Positions 9,650 through 18,586 of a stretch of DNA of 64,000 nt are shown here, piece by piece. Position numbers and translations under genes: made by a program. Numbering within the stretch: the first letter of the stretch is position 1; every line of letters begins with the position of its first letter. The notes beneath the pieces were generated by a model. The model searched no databases, had not been told where the DNA came from, and saw only the letters and a program-made list of their open reading frames with translations. This stretch comes from Paludibacteraceae bacterium (GTDB taxonomy: Bacteria > Bacteroidota > Bacteroidia > Bacteroidales > Paludibacteraceae): contig JAFTIM010000004.1 in the NCBI GenBank assembly GCA_017456885.1, forward strand, positions 62,001-126,000, in the 5' to 3' direction.

Positions 9650-10489
9650 TCACTTCAAATACTGTCCTATTCTAAAAGCCGACATAGGCACTACCTGATT
9701 ATCCACATCACGCAGTTCCTGAAGCACCAAATACCCATCAGTACATTTCACCCACAATCCTTCATTGTCAACATTCAATATCCGTCCGAGATGCGTCTCT
9801 ATGTTCGATGGATGATATTTAACTTTTGTTACCACATACTTATTACCGTTGTGCATAACATAAGGCAGAGGATATGGATCAACCAATGCTCTAAAGAATG
9901 CCTTTTGGTATGATAAGTGTTTCGAAAAATCAATCATGCAGTCTTTCTCATTCCGCTTGCCTACCCATGACGCCTGTGACTTATCTTGCAGCTGAGGGAT
10001 TATCTTCTTATCAATGAAATCACTCAACACATGGTCAATGCATTCGGTTATATGAGCGTTGAAAATTCCCATATAATCCGCAGATGTCTTGATTCGGTCA
10101 TTGGCAACCTTATACTGGTAAACAATAGGACCATCATCAATATTCTCATTCATAATATGAATCGTGGCTCCTAAATAATCCTCATCATTCAAGATTGCCC
10201 ATACGGTTGAGTGCAACCCACGATAGTTCGGGAGCAATGAGTAATGAATATTCAAACAGGTATTCCTGCGCAAAACGGATAATGGCACAATGGGTTTGTA
10301 CCCAGCAAAAAGGAGTAATTCATTTGAAAAATTCTCCAAGTCACATGGCATTTGCTTCGGTGCTATAGCAAGCACATCCTGATCATTCGAGATGGCAAAT
10401 ACTGGCAATCTAAATTTCGATAGTCCTTTTAGAGCAGCCAACGCGCCCCAACCATCACCAAGCACTACTATTTTTGTAAAAAGTCGCAT
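9650..10489 (-). CDS. Sugar N-formyltransferase
   Basis: About 279 residues from ATG at 10489; an in-frame TTG at 10495 is less likely. The catalytic triad of N10-formyltetrahydrofolate-dependent formyltransferases is visible: Asn80 and His82 in NIHYSLLPNYRG, and the Asp of ENIDDGPI at 118-119. The protein is too short and divergent for Fmt, and a true fmt is present at 43498-44457. The neighbours are an FdtA ketoisomerase, a DegT aminotransferase and acyltransferases, so the expected substrate is a nucleotide-linked 3-amino-3,6-dideoxyhexose, giving a formamido sugar such as Qui3NFo or Fuc3NFo. That product is inferred from context. Confidence 0.85.
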   Translation of the reverse strand: MRLFTKIVVLGDGWGALAALKGLSKFRLPVFAISNDQDVLAIAPKQMPCDLENFSNELLLFAGYKPIVPLSVLRRNTCLNIHYSLLPNYRGLHSTVWAILNDEDYLGATIHIMNENIDDGPIVYQYKVANDRIKTSADYMGIFNAHITECIDHVLSDFIDKKIIPQLQDKSQASWVGKRNEKDCMIDFSKHLSYQKAFFRALVDPYPLPYVMHNGNKYVVTKVKYHPSNIETHLGRILNVDNEGLWVKCTDGYLVLQELRDVDNQVVPMSAFRIGQYLK

Positions 10490-10491
10490 AA

Positions 10492-11427
10492 TCAAATCTT
10501 CAGTTCGTAACTATCATAAACAATGACTCTACCTCCAAACTCTTGCTTTTGAGTGATCAGTCCATCGTTCAAATAAGACTCTCCTGCCCCCATAGATGTC
10601 CCAAAATCAAAATACACTTTATCTGTATATTTTTCATTAATCAAGAAGTTCATTACAGCATCGAGTGCGCCGCACGATCTACCTTCTTCTGAGTTTGCTA
10701 TATATTGCGTATGTGCCACTATGGGTGTTACATATAGTAATACCCCGGCAAGCATTACATCATCTTTAAACGCTGCGTACAACTTAATATTTTCAGGGAA
10801 TCGCTTTGCCAACAACTCCACCTCAATAGATGTATGAACCGGCTTTGCATTGTGATGAATACGCAGCACATCAGCAACTAAGTTCATGTATGTATAGAAA
10901 TCATCTGATTCGTTTACAACTATCCCTGCCTTTATGGCTTTTTTCACACCACGTCTTCTTCTCTCTGTAAAAACATACTTCTCTGGTTGATAGATTGTAC
11001 AAGACACATCTCTTCGTATCAATTTCGCATCATTTTTAAACAACGCACATAGATCTTCATCGGATGGATATCTATAATAGATGCTGGGTACTCGTTTGTA
11101 AATGAGATTTGAGACATTATGTTCGCGTAGATAAGTTTTCATCGTGTCAAACAACAGTAGCTCTAATTGCACAGTTATCTTATTTCCGACAATTATGCCA
11201 CCATAAGTCAGTCCTCCATGTGAACGTAATTCGTTACCATGTATGGAAGCAGGAAGTAATCCCACAAGTTTATCGTCATTGAAGAACATTAGAGAATAGT
11301 CCTCAAAACGATCTGAATGATACCCCAAGTATCCTCGCTTCAACATGAAAGTGCCATTCTTCGATGCATCTACAAACGCATCCCATTCGGCTGCATCCTT
11401 CGGTTCGTATTTGCGAATTTCAATCAT
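10492..11427 (-). CDS. GNAT/FemAB-like acyltransferase
   Basis: A 311-residue protein with an N-terminal GNAT-like half (AAEWDAFVDASKNGTFMLKR) and a C-terminal half containing YVTPIVAHTQYIANSEEGR and KVYFDFGTSMG, a pattern of the FemAB-like double-GNAT family. Relatives transfer acetyl or aminoacyl groups to sugars or lipid-linked glycans. It overlaps FdtA by four bases and is followed after 2 bases by the formyltransferase, so it belongs to the amino-sugar decoration module. Which amine it modifies is unknown. It may compete with or act after the formyltransferase. Confidence 0.72.
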   Translation of the reverse strand: MIEIRKYEPKDAAEWDAFVDASKNGTFMLKRGYLGYHSDRFEDYSLMFFNDDKLVGLLPASIHGNELRSHGGLTYGGIIVGNKITVQLELLLFDTMKTYLREHNVSNLIYKRVPSIYYRYPSDEDLCALFKNDAKLIRRDVSCTIYQPEKYVFTERRRRGVKKAIKAGIVVNESDDFYTYMNLVADVLRIHHNAKPVHTSIEVELLAKRFPENIKLYAAFKDDVMLAGVLLYVTPIVAHTQYIANSEEGRSCGALDAVMNFLINEKYTDKVYFDFGTSMGAGESYLNDGLITQKQEFGGRVIVYDSYELKI

Positions 11428-11843
11428 TCTTGCTTATATTTCAAAAATGCATCGTAGTCTCGAATATAGTCCTCTGCTTTATAAACATGGTCAGTCAATA
11501 CCAGACACACACTACCAGATGAAAACTCTTGCTCTGCTGCCCATATTCCAGGAGGGACCAATAGACCAAAGTACGGACGATTGAGTGTTACCACTTTCTG
11601 ATTAACACCATCATCTACAAATACCTCAAAAGCGCCATTGGCTGCAATAAGAAACTGGCTATCAACCTTGTGTGCATGTGCTCCGCGACTTTCGCCGCCA
11701 GGTACATCATACAAGTAGAAGATGCGCTTAATCTCAAAAGGTACATCCGTTAGACTCTCTATAGGAGTCAAGTTACCGCGAGGATCATGAATCTTACGCA
11801 AGTCTATAATCTTGCAATCATCAATTGTTGCCTTTTTACTCAT
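11424..11843 (-). CDS. fdtA: dTDP-4-dehydro-6-deoxyglucose 3,4-ketoisomerase (FdtA/QdtA type)
   Basis: A 139-residue cupin from ATG at 11843; a longer frame to 11864 would overlap the upstream gene by 29 bases. The FdtA/QdtA hallmark [17 protein letters not shown] lies at residues 43-59, with the two catalytic-type histidines at 56 and 58, followed by FEVFVDDG. The family isomerises dTDP-4-keto-6-deoxyglucose to the 3-keto sugar, the substrate of a 3-aminotransferase. That aminotransferase is encoded at 12492-13613. FdtA and QdtA products differ only in C4 stereochemistry and cannot be told apart here. Confidence 0.9.
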   Translation of the reverse strand: MSKKATIDDCKIIDLRKIHDPRGNLTPIESLTDVPFEIKRIFYLYDVPGGESRGAHAHKVDSQFLIAANGAFEVFVDDGVNQKVVTLNRPYFGLLVPPGIWAAEQEFSSGSVCLVLTDHVYKAEDYIRDYDAFLKYKQE

Positions 11844-12426
11844 AGATCTTCTCTTTATAAACAACTGCGGGATTACCCCTTACTATTGTATTTTCTTTAA
11901 CATCATCAAACACAACTGCCCCATTAGCTATTACGGCATTATTACCAACATGAACACCTTTGCATATAGAAACATTATTACTAATAAAAACATTGTTACC
12001 AATAATTACATCTTTTGACTTCTGAGTAGTTTTATGCCTTTCTGAGATACGAATTGGATGAAAGTCCGAGTTGATAATAGAAACGTTTTCCCCAAATAAG
12101 CAATCATCTCCAATAATTATACAACCATGTTCCGCACATATAGACAACTTATTATTAAAATAATTATTGTTCCCAATTTGCACCAATGCATCTTCATACC
12201 AAGCCTCTATATATGCAGAACCATTAAAATAATTCGGTGACGGATACAATCCAAACGCATTTCCTATGCCAATGCGAACACGCCCCTTACCTAAAAACAT
12301 CACAGCATCATTGCGCCTGATTTTTCCTTCAGGTTTTATTGTTGACATCTTACGACAAAACCAAGCTTTACTTCTTCTCAATACACAAAATAACAATTTC
12401 TGCATACATAATATTTTGATTTTCAT
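11836..12426 (-). CDS. Hexapeptide acyltransferase (candidate amino-sugar N-acetyltransferase)
   Basis: A 196-residue left-handed beta-helix protein: VQIGNNNYFNNKLSICAEHG, IIIGDDCLFGENVSII and DVIIGNNVFISNNVSICKG are successive coils, and the C-terminus VVFDDVKENTIVRGNPAVV is the usual signature. NSDFHPI carries the His of the active-site loop. It lies between the aminotransferase (66-base gap) and fdtA (8-base overlap with the chosen fdtA start), the position of FdtC/QdtC-like acetyltransferases in Fuc3NAc and Qui3NAc clusters. N-acetylation of the 3-amino sugar is the best guess, but O-acetylation is not excluded. Confidence 0.78.
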   Translation of the reverse strand: MKIKILCMQKLLFCVLRRSKAWFCRKMSTIKPEGKIRRNDAVMFLGKGRVRIGIGNAFGLYPSPNYFNGSAYIEAWYEDALVQIGNNNYFNNKLSICAEHGCIIIGDDCLFGENVSIINSDFHPIRISERHKTTQKSKDVIIGNNVFISNNVSICKGVHVGNNAVIANGAVVFDDVKENTIVRGNPAVVYKEKIYE

Positions 12427-12491
12427 TATCTAAAATCGAGAATCTTCCGCTTGCTTATAATCACCATCGTCTATAGTTATAAACTTCATCG

Positions 12492-13613
12492 CTATTTAAA
12501 CTCTTTTATGCATTTAACCACATACTCTACTTGCTCCTTCCTCAAGCATGGACTCATCGGCAAACTCAGTTCCTCGTCTGCCAAGTTTTCCGTTATCGGC
12601 AAACTCAGTTGATGCGTGTTCCATGCTTCATTCGCATAACATTCCTGTTTATGCGGCGCGATTGGATAATGAATCACAGTTCCGACTCCATTTTCTGCCA
12701 GATAATCACGCAGTGCATCGCGTTTCCCGTTTTTAACCAGAATCGGAAACAAATGATACACATTTTCATCATGAGGCAAACGCTTTGGCAAAGTCACCAA
12801 CGGATTTGAGATGTGCTCATAATAAAAATCCGCCACTTGCTGACGCAGACGAATATCTTCATCTAAATGCCTCAATTTCACGTCAAGTATCGCAGCTTGA
12901 ATTTCATCCAACCGGCTATTTCTGCCAGAATATTTAAAAACATACTTTTTCTGACTGCCATAATTCGCCAACGCGCGAATGGCTTTCGCCAAATCTTCAT
13001 CATTTGTGGTGACAGCCCCACCGTCGCCTAATGCCCCGAGATTCTTTCCTGGATAAAAACTATGTCCAGCCCCATCACCAAGTGAACCTGTCCTCTTGCC
13101 GTTATATTTGCATCCATGAGCTTGCGCATTGTCTTCAACCAATTTCAAATCATACTTCTTGCACAAATCGGCTATTTTTTCAGTCATAGCCAATCGACCA
13201 TACAAATGAACAATCAATATGGACTTAGTTCGACTTGTAATGGCAGCCTCAATCCTGTTATCATCTATTTCAAGCGTGTCTGGATTCGGTTCTATCAGCA
13301 CTGGCGTCAATCCATTCTCCGTAATTGCCAGAATAGACGCAATATATGTATTCGCCGGCACAATCACCTCATCACCTGGCTGCATAACGCCCAACTCAAT
13401 GTAAGCGCGGTAAATCCATATCAATGCATCAAGACCATTAGCGCACCCGATGCAATATTTCGTTCCTATGTAATCAGCATAATTACACTCAAACGCCTCG
13501 TTTTCCTTGCCTTGCAAGTACCATCCGCTGTCAATCACACGCTTTACGGCTGCTTGTATTTCCTCACCGTGCATGGCGGTAACGTCTTTTAAGGAAAGAA
13601 AGGGAACTTTCAT
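12492..13613 (-). CDS. DegT/DnrJ/EryC1 sugar 3-aminotransferase, copy A
   Basis: About 373 residues from ATG at 13613. The frame is open to 13670, but that extension reads through an unrelated pseudogene remnant, so the shorter start is right. The PLP-binding lysine is Lys190 in [24 protein letters not shown] at 161-167 is the cofactor Asp motif. With FdtA it matches FdtB/QdtB, which makes dTDP-3-amino-3,6-dideoxyhexose. It is closely related over its whole length to the product of 24329-25534, which is longer by 28 residues owing to two insertions. No insertion is present here, so this copy probably shows the ancestral layout. Confidence 0.92.
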   Translation of the reverse strand: MKVPFLSLKDVTAMHGEEIQAAVKRVIDSGWYLQGKENEAFECNYADYIGTKYCIGCANGLDALIWIYRAYIELGVMQPGDEVIVPANTYIASILAITENGLTPVLIEPNPDTLEIDDNRIEAAITSRTKSILIVHLYGRLAMTEKIADLCKKYDLKLVEDNAQAHGCKYNGKRTGSLGDGAGHSFYPGKNLGALGDGGAVTTNDEDLAKAIRALANYGSQKKYVFKYSGRNSRLDEIQAAILDVKLRHLDEDIRLRQQVADFYYEHISNPLVTLPKRLPHDENVYHLFPILVKNGKRDALRDYLAENGVGTVIHYPIAPHKQECYANEAWNTHQLSLPITENLADEELSLPMSPCLRKEQVEYVVKCIKEFK

Positions 13614-13641
13614 AATTTTTAAATATGTTTTTGACATTTTA

Positions 13642-13786
13642 TTACACACTCTCCCCACCAGGTACATCATAAATCCAATAATGTACGTTTGATGCTAAAC
13701 GGCACATGCTTCAGTTCTTCAATAACCGATAGACTAACTCGTTTATCCAAAATCTTCGGAAGTTGTATTATTTTTGGTCCGTTCAT
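13642..13786 (-). pseudogene. Remnant of an FdtA/WxcM-like ketoisomerase gene
   Basis: From ATG at 13786 the minus strand encodes MNGPKIIQLPKIL, closely matching the N-terminus MNYPQIIQLPKIL of the tandem protein at 25601-26488. After about 34 residues the frame hits a stop. In a neighbouring frame [13 protein letters not shown] continues the family motif, then stops at 13642. The remaining two thirds of the gene are missing. So this is a frameshifted, truncated copy lying directly upstream of the DegT gene, the same order as the intact tandem FdtA plus DegT pair at 24329-26488. Confidence 0.85.
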
Positions 13787-13810
13787 ATTTAGTTACTTAT
13801 TCAATAAAAA

Positions 13811-15289
13811 TTACACAAGTCCTCGTCCTGCGAGTTTGAACCAATTCCATGCCACACATGCAACAAACATTACTCCCAACCACATCATGAACCAGCCTTT
13901 GTAGGTGACTCGGGAACCTATTCCCTTTGCTATGGGCACTCCCATCAATGCCTGCTGAATACCATAGGCAGCAAACATCAGCTCCATAGGCATGGCAGGC
14001 TGGTGGAAACGTTCAGAATGAGGAAAAGACGACATTGCCAAGACCATCAAATAGCCCAACATATAGGACAACGGCACCAGATGTTCCCGCCAACGCCCGC
14101 TAAACAACAGCATAAACAGCACGAGAATGATAAAAAACGACAAGATATTCTTGATAAAGTTACCACCATTCAACAATTGCTGCACATTCTGCCCGTCAAA
14201 CGGGTGCACCATACTGGGGAACGGGATGGTAAAAATCATAGGTGCGAACACCGCCTTTCCCGCATACTTAGCGAAAGCATTCCCATTGACACGTTTTGCA
14301 CGCCATTCCATGCCTTGTTGTTGACCAAACTGTGCTTGACTCATCAAGTCCTTTGCCTGTTCCTGTATAGCATTACCCATGGTTACACCTATCAAGGCGA
14401 GCGCTAAAAGTCCGATAATGATGCGCTTTCCCCACCCGACCACTCGGGTAGAGGACATCACAATGGAAAACAACAAACAAAGCACCGTAACCAATGCCAA
14501 AGGAGTACGAATAGTGAAAAGGGCGGCAGATATCAACAAGATAGGCACCACTTTCCAAGCAGAGAAGTTGCGTGTACGTAACATTTGATCTGCCTGCTCC
14601 ACAAAAAGTACCGCCAAAAACACCATCTCTGTTTCTTTAAGGTGCACACTGCAATAGTACCAGAAGTTGGGCCACAACATACAAAAGATAGCTGTCATGC
14701 GACCTACATCTTCGCCAAAGTTACGTTTCGCAAGCCGATACATCAAGACAACCGTCAGAGCTGACCAAACGCATTTAAGAAGACGTGCAGCGAGAATACT
14801 ATTGTCCGTCAGAGCATAAACTAATCCAAGATATACCGTATACCCCAAGTCTGAAATATCGGCATACTTTAATGCTCGATTCCAAGCCCCTATCAAGTCT
14901 CCCCTTCGCCATCCGTCAGCGAAATCCTGACCAGCGGAATCATAGAAGGTAGCATCCGCATTCTCGAAGCCAAAGGCATCGCCCCAATAGTTTTGGAAGA
15001 TGGTATATATCAGCAGTACCCATCCAAGGCGTAAGGCAAAAGATGTCCAAAATATCTTTTTCTCGAATCGCTTCCCACTACGTACCTTGTCTATTCCCCA
15101 TGTATGGCTCAATTTGTTTCCTAAATAAAAGAACAGGAACACAGATGTCGCACCGCTCAGCATGTAGTACCACGGTATCGAGTAGCGAAAATAAATGCCC
15201 GTTACCAACAACAACGCCGCCACATAGACCATGATGGCTTTGTTGCTAATCCACTTGGGAAGAAAGATATTGTGAATATAGTTGATCAT
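13811..15289 (-). CDS. Polytopic membrane protein, GT39/ArnT-like (GT-C) glycosyltransferase candidate
   Basis: A 492-residue protein with roughly ten hydrophobic segments starting near residue 20 (IMVYVAALLLVTGIYF). An early loop contains WGDAFGFENADATFYDSAGQDFADG, an acidic periplasmic-type loop as in GT-C enzymes that use polyprenyl-phosphate sugars. LRLGWVLLIYTIF, RMTAIFCMLWPNFWYY and LGYLMVLAMSSFPHSERFH fit the same pattern. It could add a sugar on the outer face of the inner membrane or act as a repeat-unit polymerase (Wzy). The sequence does not separate these. It is flanked by a GT2 gene (7-base gap) and the FdtA remnant. Confidence 0.6.
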   Translation of the reverse strand: MINYIHNIFLPKWISNKAIMVYVAALLLVTGIYFRYSIPWYYMLSGATSVFLFFYLGNKLSHTWGIDKVRSGKRFEKKIFWTSFALRLGWVLLIYTIFQNYWGDAFGFENADATFYDSAGQDFADGWRRGDLIGAWNRALKYADISDLGYTVYLGLVYALTDNSILAARLLKCVWSALTVVLMYRLAKRNFGEDVGRMTAIFCMLWPNFWYYCSVHLKETEMVFLAVLFVEQADQMLRTRNFSAWKVVPILLISAALFTIRTPLALVTVLCLLFSIVMSSTRVVGWGKRIIIGLLALALIGVTMGNAIQEQAKDLMSQAQFGQQQGMEWRAKRVNGNAFAKYAGKAVFAPMIFTIPFPSMVHPFDGQNVQQLLNGGNFIKNILSFFIILVLFMLLFSGRWREHLVPLSYMLGYLMVLAMSSFPHSERFHQPAMPMELMFAAYGIQQALMGVPIAKGIGSRVTYKGWFMMWLGVMFVACVAWNWFKLAGRGLV

Positions 15290-15296
15290 TAGACCA

Positions 15297-16280
15297 TTAT
15301 TTATTCTTCATGTGCAATAACCATAGGGTCATTCGTGGACTGATATTCCATAATTTTATTTTTTTCTTAGCAGATGGAGTGCTACCCGCAGTAGATATCG
15401 GATACACATCCATAGCTTCTATTTGCTTTAGATAATAATTTCGTTCTTTCCAGAAAACACCTGCCAATAGTCCACCAATACTCAATACCGTAGCTGCAAT
15501 CATCCTGTCAAACCATCCTCCTTTACCTCTCATCTCCTGCCGTATCTCCACCAAAGTTCTCAACAGCCTCACCTTATCCTCCAGCAATTTTTTCTGCTTC
15601 GAACGATTGACAGCATTAGTAATGCTACCTTTGCGGACCAAGTAGTTATACACTATTCTATCTGTGCTGGCAATACGTTTCACCCTAAGTAGCATCCTGG
15701 GTGTCCAATCCGTATCTTCAAAATAAATACCTTCCGTGAAATAATTGTCAATACACAACGTACGAAGTAAGATGTATGCCCAAGCATAACAAGCAGTGCC
15801 TAAGCGAGCATTGAGAAAATCTACCCCATCCGTCACACTATCTGAATAATCATCATTCTTGTACGGATTATATTTATAAGGATTAAAGACCTGATATTCC
15901 CCATTAACATTCTGCCATTTGAATCGCAATACCTCCAATCTGTCCCGTTCAATTTGTTCCATTAGAGCACCTAACACATTCTCTTCCCAATAATCATCGC
16001 TATCCACAAAACAGAGGTACTCGCCTCGGGCAGCATCGATGCCTGCGTTGCGTGCTCCACTCAAGCCTTTATTCTCCTGATGAATCACTCGAATCTTATC
16101 GAAACGGGTAGCGTACTCATCACAAATGCTCGGACATTTGTCAGGGCTACCATCGTCCACCAAAATAATCTCGTAATCATCATAGTCTTGATGGAGCAGA
16201 CTATCCACACACTTGCGCAGGTAGGATTCCACCCCGTAGATAGGAACAATAAATGTTATTTTAAATTTCATATTTTCCAT
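15297..16280 (-). CDS. GT2 family glycosyltransferase
   Basis: A 327-residue GT-A enzyme: ITFIVPIYGVESYLRKCVDSL at the N-terminus (I count from MENM; MKFK at 16271 is an equal start), IILVDDGSPDKCP, NKGLSGARNAGIDAARGEYL and FVDSDDYWEE as the DxD metal site. The C-terminal part has a basic region KKIKLWNISPRMTLWLLH that may sit on the membrane. It follows another GT2 after 6 bases. The enzyme inverts configuration and adds one sugar of the repeat unit; the donor is unknown. Confidence 0.92.
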   Translation of the reverse strand: MENMKFKITFIVPIYGVESYLRKCVDSLLHQDYDDYEIILVDDGSPDKCPSICDEYATRFDKIRVIHQENKGLSGARNAGIDAARGEYLCFVDSDDYWEENVLGALMEQIERDRLEVLRFKWQNVNGEYQVFNPYKYNPYKNDDYSDSVTDGVDFLNARLGTACYAWAYILLRTLCIDNYFTEGIYFEDTDWTPRMLLRVKRIASTDRIVYNYLVRKGSITNAVNRSKQKKLLEDKVRLLRTLVEIRQEMRGKGGWFDRMIAATVLSIGGLLAGVFWKERNYYLKQIEAMDVYPISTAGSTPSAKKKIKLWNISPRMTLWLLHMKNK

Positions 16281-16286
16281 TATGTA

Positions 16287-17150
16287 TTACCTCAGAAATC
16301 CCCATTTTTCCAACTTGAACAATACACGTTCAATAAAATAGGCGACGTCCCACAAATGATATTTTTTCAATCGTTGGTATTGCATTATCGGGAAGGTATA
16401 CTTGTCGTAATCGGCCAAGATAGCCGGCGGCAAAGTTTCTTCTAAATAAGCACGACGCTCGTGTTGTATCAGCCGTTTATTCTCACCATTACGCTCGCTT
16501 ATGCCATTCATGTCAAATTTGGTTACATCAATATCGACATACACCGTTGGTGTTTTACCCAGCACGATGGCACGCACATACCATTCCCAATCGGAGCAAA
16601 TCTTCATCGTTTCGTTGTAAAAGCCAAACTCGTCAAAAAGTTGACGACGAATATAAGCACAATCGTGATTCAACGTACCATTATAAAAATATAAGAACGA
16701 CTGTGGTGTATAATCGGAATGTGCGCCGCAATCATCTTTCGTAAAATGTTTCCAATCCGATGTCTTCAGCATATTGCCATACAAAATCGGTGGATACTGG
16801 TGCTTCTCTAATGCGTCATACATTGCTTTTATAACAGATGCCGAGGCCAAGCAATCTCCTGAATTTAATATCTGAACATACTCGCCGGATGCCATTCGAA
16901 TACCCTTGTTCATGGCATTGTAGATGCCTTTGTCGGGCTCGCTTAACCATGTGAGTGCAAGATGCAAACTTTTTTCTTCGATATCGCGTGCATAATCTTT
17001 GATTATCGACACACTCTCGTCAGTGGAATTGCCATCAATAATGATATGCTCCACCTCCAAATCGCATGGCATTTGTTCTACAACCGACTGCACCGTTTTT
17101 TGCAGCCCGGCTGCATTGTTGTAGTTTATGGTGATAATAGAGAGAGTCAT
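16287..17150 (-). CDS. GT2 family glycosyltransferase (WcaA-like)
   Basis: A 287-residue GT-A enzyme with LSIITINYNNAAGLQKTVQS at the N-terminus, HIIIDGNSTDESV as the nucleotide-binding acidic loop, SEPDKGIYNAMNKGI (a strong signature of the WcaA/PGL-type subgroup) and ILNSGDCLA in place of a classical DxD. The C-terminal portion is helical and contains a D-W-E-W-Y motif typical of this subgroup. It is the third of several GT2 enzymes in the locus. A 65-base gap separates it from the GT4 gene upstream. Confidence 0.9.
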   Translation of the reverse strand: MTLSIITINYNNAAGLQKTVQSVVEQMPCDLEVEHIIIDGNSTDESVSIIKDYARDIEEKSLHLALTWLSEPDKGIYNAMNKGIRMASGEYVQILNSGDCLASASVIKAMYDALEKHQYPPILYGNMLKTSDWKHFTKDDCGAHSDYTPQSFLYFYNGTLNHDCAYIRRQLFDEFGFYNETMKICSDWEWYVRAIVLGKTPTVYVDIDVTKFDMNGISERNGENKRLIQHERRAYLEETLPPAILADYDKYTFPIMQYQRLKKYHLWDVAYFIERVLFKLEKWGFLR

Positions 17151-17215
17151 AACTTATTCAATGGTAAAATTATTGAGTTTATAAAAATAGCAAAAATAAC
17201 AAGACAAATACAATC

Positions 17216-18586
17216 TTATCGGGTATTTTTCTTTGCAGAAAAATATTTATATGCCAACTCCTTATACAATTCCACATACATCTTCGCTGCTATCGAGACA
17301 CTAAACCTCTCCACTGCGCTTCTCCTCACTTGTTTCCGCAACTCATCATTCTGATTGTGCTCCAATACCCACTCTATACCATTAGCAAGATCTTCTTCAT
17401 TATATGGCTCTGCAAGATAGCCATTAAGTCTGTGTTCCACCATATCGCCGTTACCGCCGATATTGAAACAACATACGGGTGTGCCACAACTAAGTGCCTC
17501 CATAATTGCACAACTAAGGTTCTCCGTCAATGATGGTACCACCATGACATCTGCCATGTTGTACAATGCTACCAACAGATCAGTATCACTCACATAGCCG
17601 AGGAACGTTACCGTAATATGCTCAAAGCGCATCGGCAACTCTGTTTCTTCGGCTCCAAACACTATCAAATTGGCTTCAAATCCCTTCTTATCAAGGATTT
17701 GCAACGCGGATAAAAGGCTTGAAAAGCCTTTTATCCTGTCCTTCGCAGCATTCGCCGCTCCGTATAGGAGAAAAGGCTTTTCAAGCCCTTTCTCCTCGGC
17801 TGCCGCGCACAAAACGCGGCTAACCGCCACGTTTTGCTTTTGCGCGGCAGATAAATTAGTTTCGACCTCTGACTGCGACAACGGACAGAATACATCCGTA
17901 TTCAAACAATTCGGAATCACGCGTATATCACGTCCCCGAAACAGGCTGCTCTCTGCGGCACAGTCAGCCAACCATCGGCTCGGACTGACCACCGTGATAT
18001 TCTTAGTGGCGTAACAGCTGTGTTTGGCTTTCCAAATCTTATGGCTGAGGTCATTAGGACTATGAGAACCGAGTTGCGGGCAGCAACCGCATTGCTGCTT
18101 ATATCCCTCACATTCCAAGAAATAGTGGCACTCTCCGCAGAAGGGCCAACTATCATGGAGTGTCCAGATAATGGGCTTATCGTCAGGGATATCGTCTAAG
18201 CGAATAAATCGTTGGTTAATCCAATGCAAGTGCAGCACATCGTAATCCAACTTATGCAACGCATCGCCTATATCCATGCCTCGAAGATCGCTCTTGAAAT
18301 TCGAGTCAATCGTTTTTTGGTAGGGACGCCACAAAGCATGCCAATACTTATTCGCACATTTGGTCTTTACCCATTGCCAAAAACGATAGAAAGCATTTTG
18401 AGGCAGAAATTCATCTACGCCGCGGATGGTCTTATCGTCCGAATGACGAGACTTGACAAACATCGTGGATTGCACACCACAATGTGCATCATTCACCGCC
18501 CGATGAATACGGTGTGCTGCTATAGCAGCTCCACCAGCGCAATCCGAATGGGAAACGGATAGTATCTTTATTACCTTATCATTCAT
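17216..18586 (-). CDS. GT4 family glycosyltransferase carrying palindromic insertions
   Basis: A 456-residue GT-B enzyme. The N-terminal HSDCAGGAAIAAHRIHRAV and HLHWINQRF belong to the WcaC-like GT4 group, and the C-terminal MADVMVVPSLTENLSCAIMEAL contains the donor-site glutamate. Between the two halves (about residues 245-300) three consecutive palindromes lie inside the coding frame at 17708-17850. Residues AAQKQNVAVSRVLCAAAEEK appear as extra sequence just before the FLLYGAANA block conserved in the family. The frame stays open across all of it, so the protein is probably made with a longer inter-domain linker. Function as an ordinary transferase is likely but untested. Confidence 0.88.
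   Translation of the reverse strand: MNDKVIKILSVSHSDCAGGAAIAAHRIHRAVNDAHCGVQSTMFVKSRHSDDKTIRGVDEFLPQNAFYRFWQWVKTKCANKYWHALWRPYQKTIDSNFKSDLRGMDIGDALHKLDYDVLHLHWINQRFIRLDDIPDDKPIIWTLHDSWPFCGECHYFLECEGYKQQCGCCPQLGSHSPNDLSHKIWKAKHSCYATKNITVVSPSRWLADCAAESSLFRGRDIRVIPNCLNTDVFCPLSQSEVETNLSAAQKQNVAVSRVLCAAAEEKGLEKPFLLYGAANAAKDRIKGFSSLLSALQILDKKGFEANLIVFGAEETELPMRFEHITVTFLGYVSDTDLLVALYNMADVMVVPSLTENLSCAIMEALSCGTPVCCFNIGGNGDMVEHRLNGYLAEPYNEEDLANGIEWVLEHNQNDELRKQVRRSAVERFSVSIAAKMYVELYKELAYKYFSAKKNTR
17708..17736. repeat. Intragenic palindrome 1 in GT4 gene
   Basis: Two perfect 13-base arms, GGATAAAAGGCTT and its reverse complement, flank a 3-base spacer (GAA). It lies in frame and encodes part of the KDRIKGFSSLLSA block, which resembles the conserved KGF region of the family. 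Confidence 0.9.
17766..17796. repeat. Intragenic palindrome 2 in GT4 gene
   Basis: Arms AGGAGAAAAGGCTT and AAGCCCTTTCTCCT pair over 14 bases with one mismatch around a TTC spacer. The core is shared in opposite orientation with the palindrome at 17708-17736, so the two could also pair with each other. Confidence 0.88.
17800..17850. repeat. Intragenic palindrome 3 in GT4 gene
   Basis: A 51-base interrupted palindrome. Outer arms CTGCCGCGCA and TGCGCGGCAG are perfect. Inner arms CAAAACGCGGC and GCCACGTTTTG pair with one mismatch, leaving a 4-base bulge and a 5-base loop (TAACC). It encodes the extra residues just before the conserved FLLYGAANA block. Confidence 0.88.

Noticed and set aside
13614..13670. 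N-terminal extension of DegT copy A
   Set aside because: It reads through the FdtA remnant in a meaningless frame; homologues begin at [10 protein letters not shown].
14003..14407. 134-codon plus-strand frame opposite the GT-C-like gene
   Set aside because: It lies antisense to an intact membrane-protein gene; composition rich in Gln/His looks like shadow coding.
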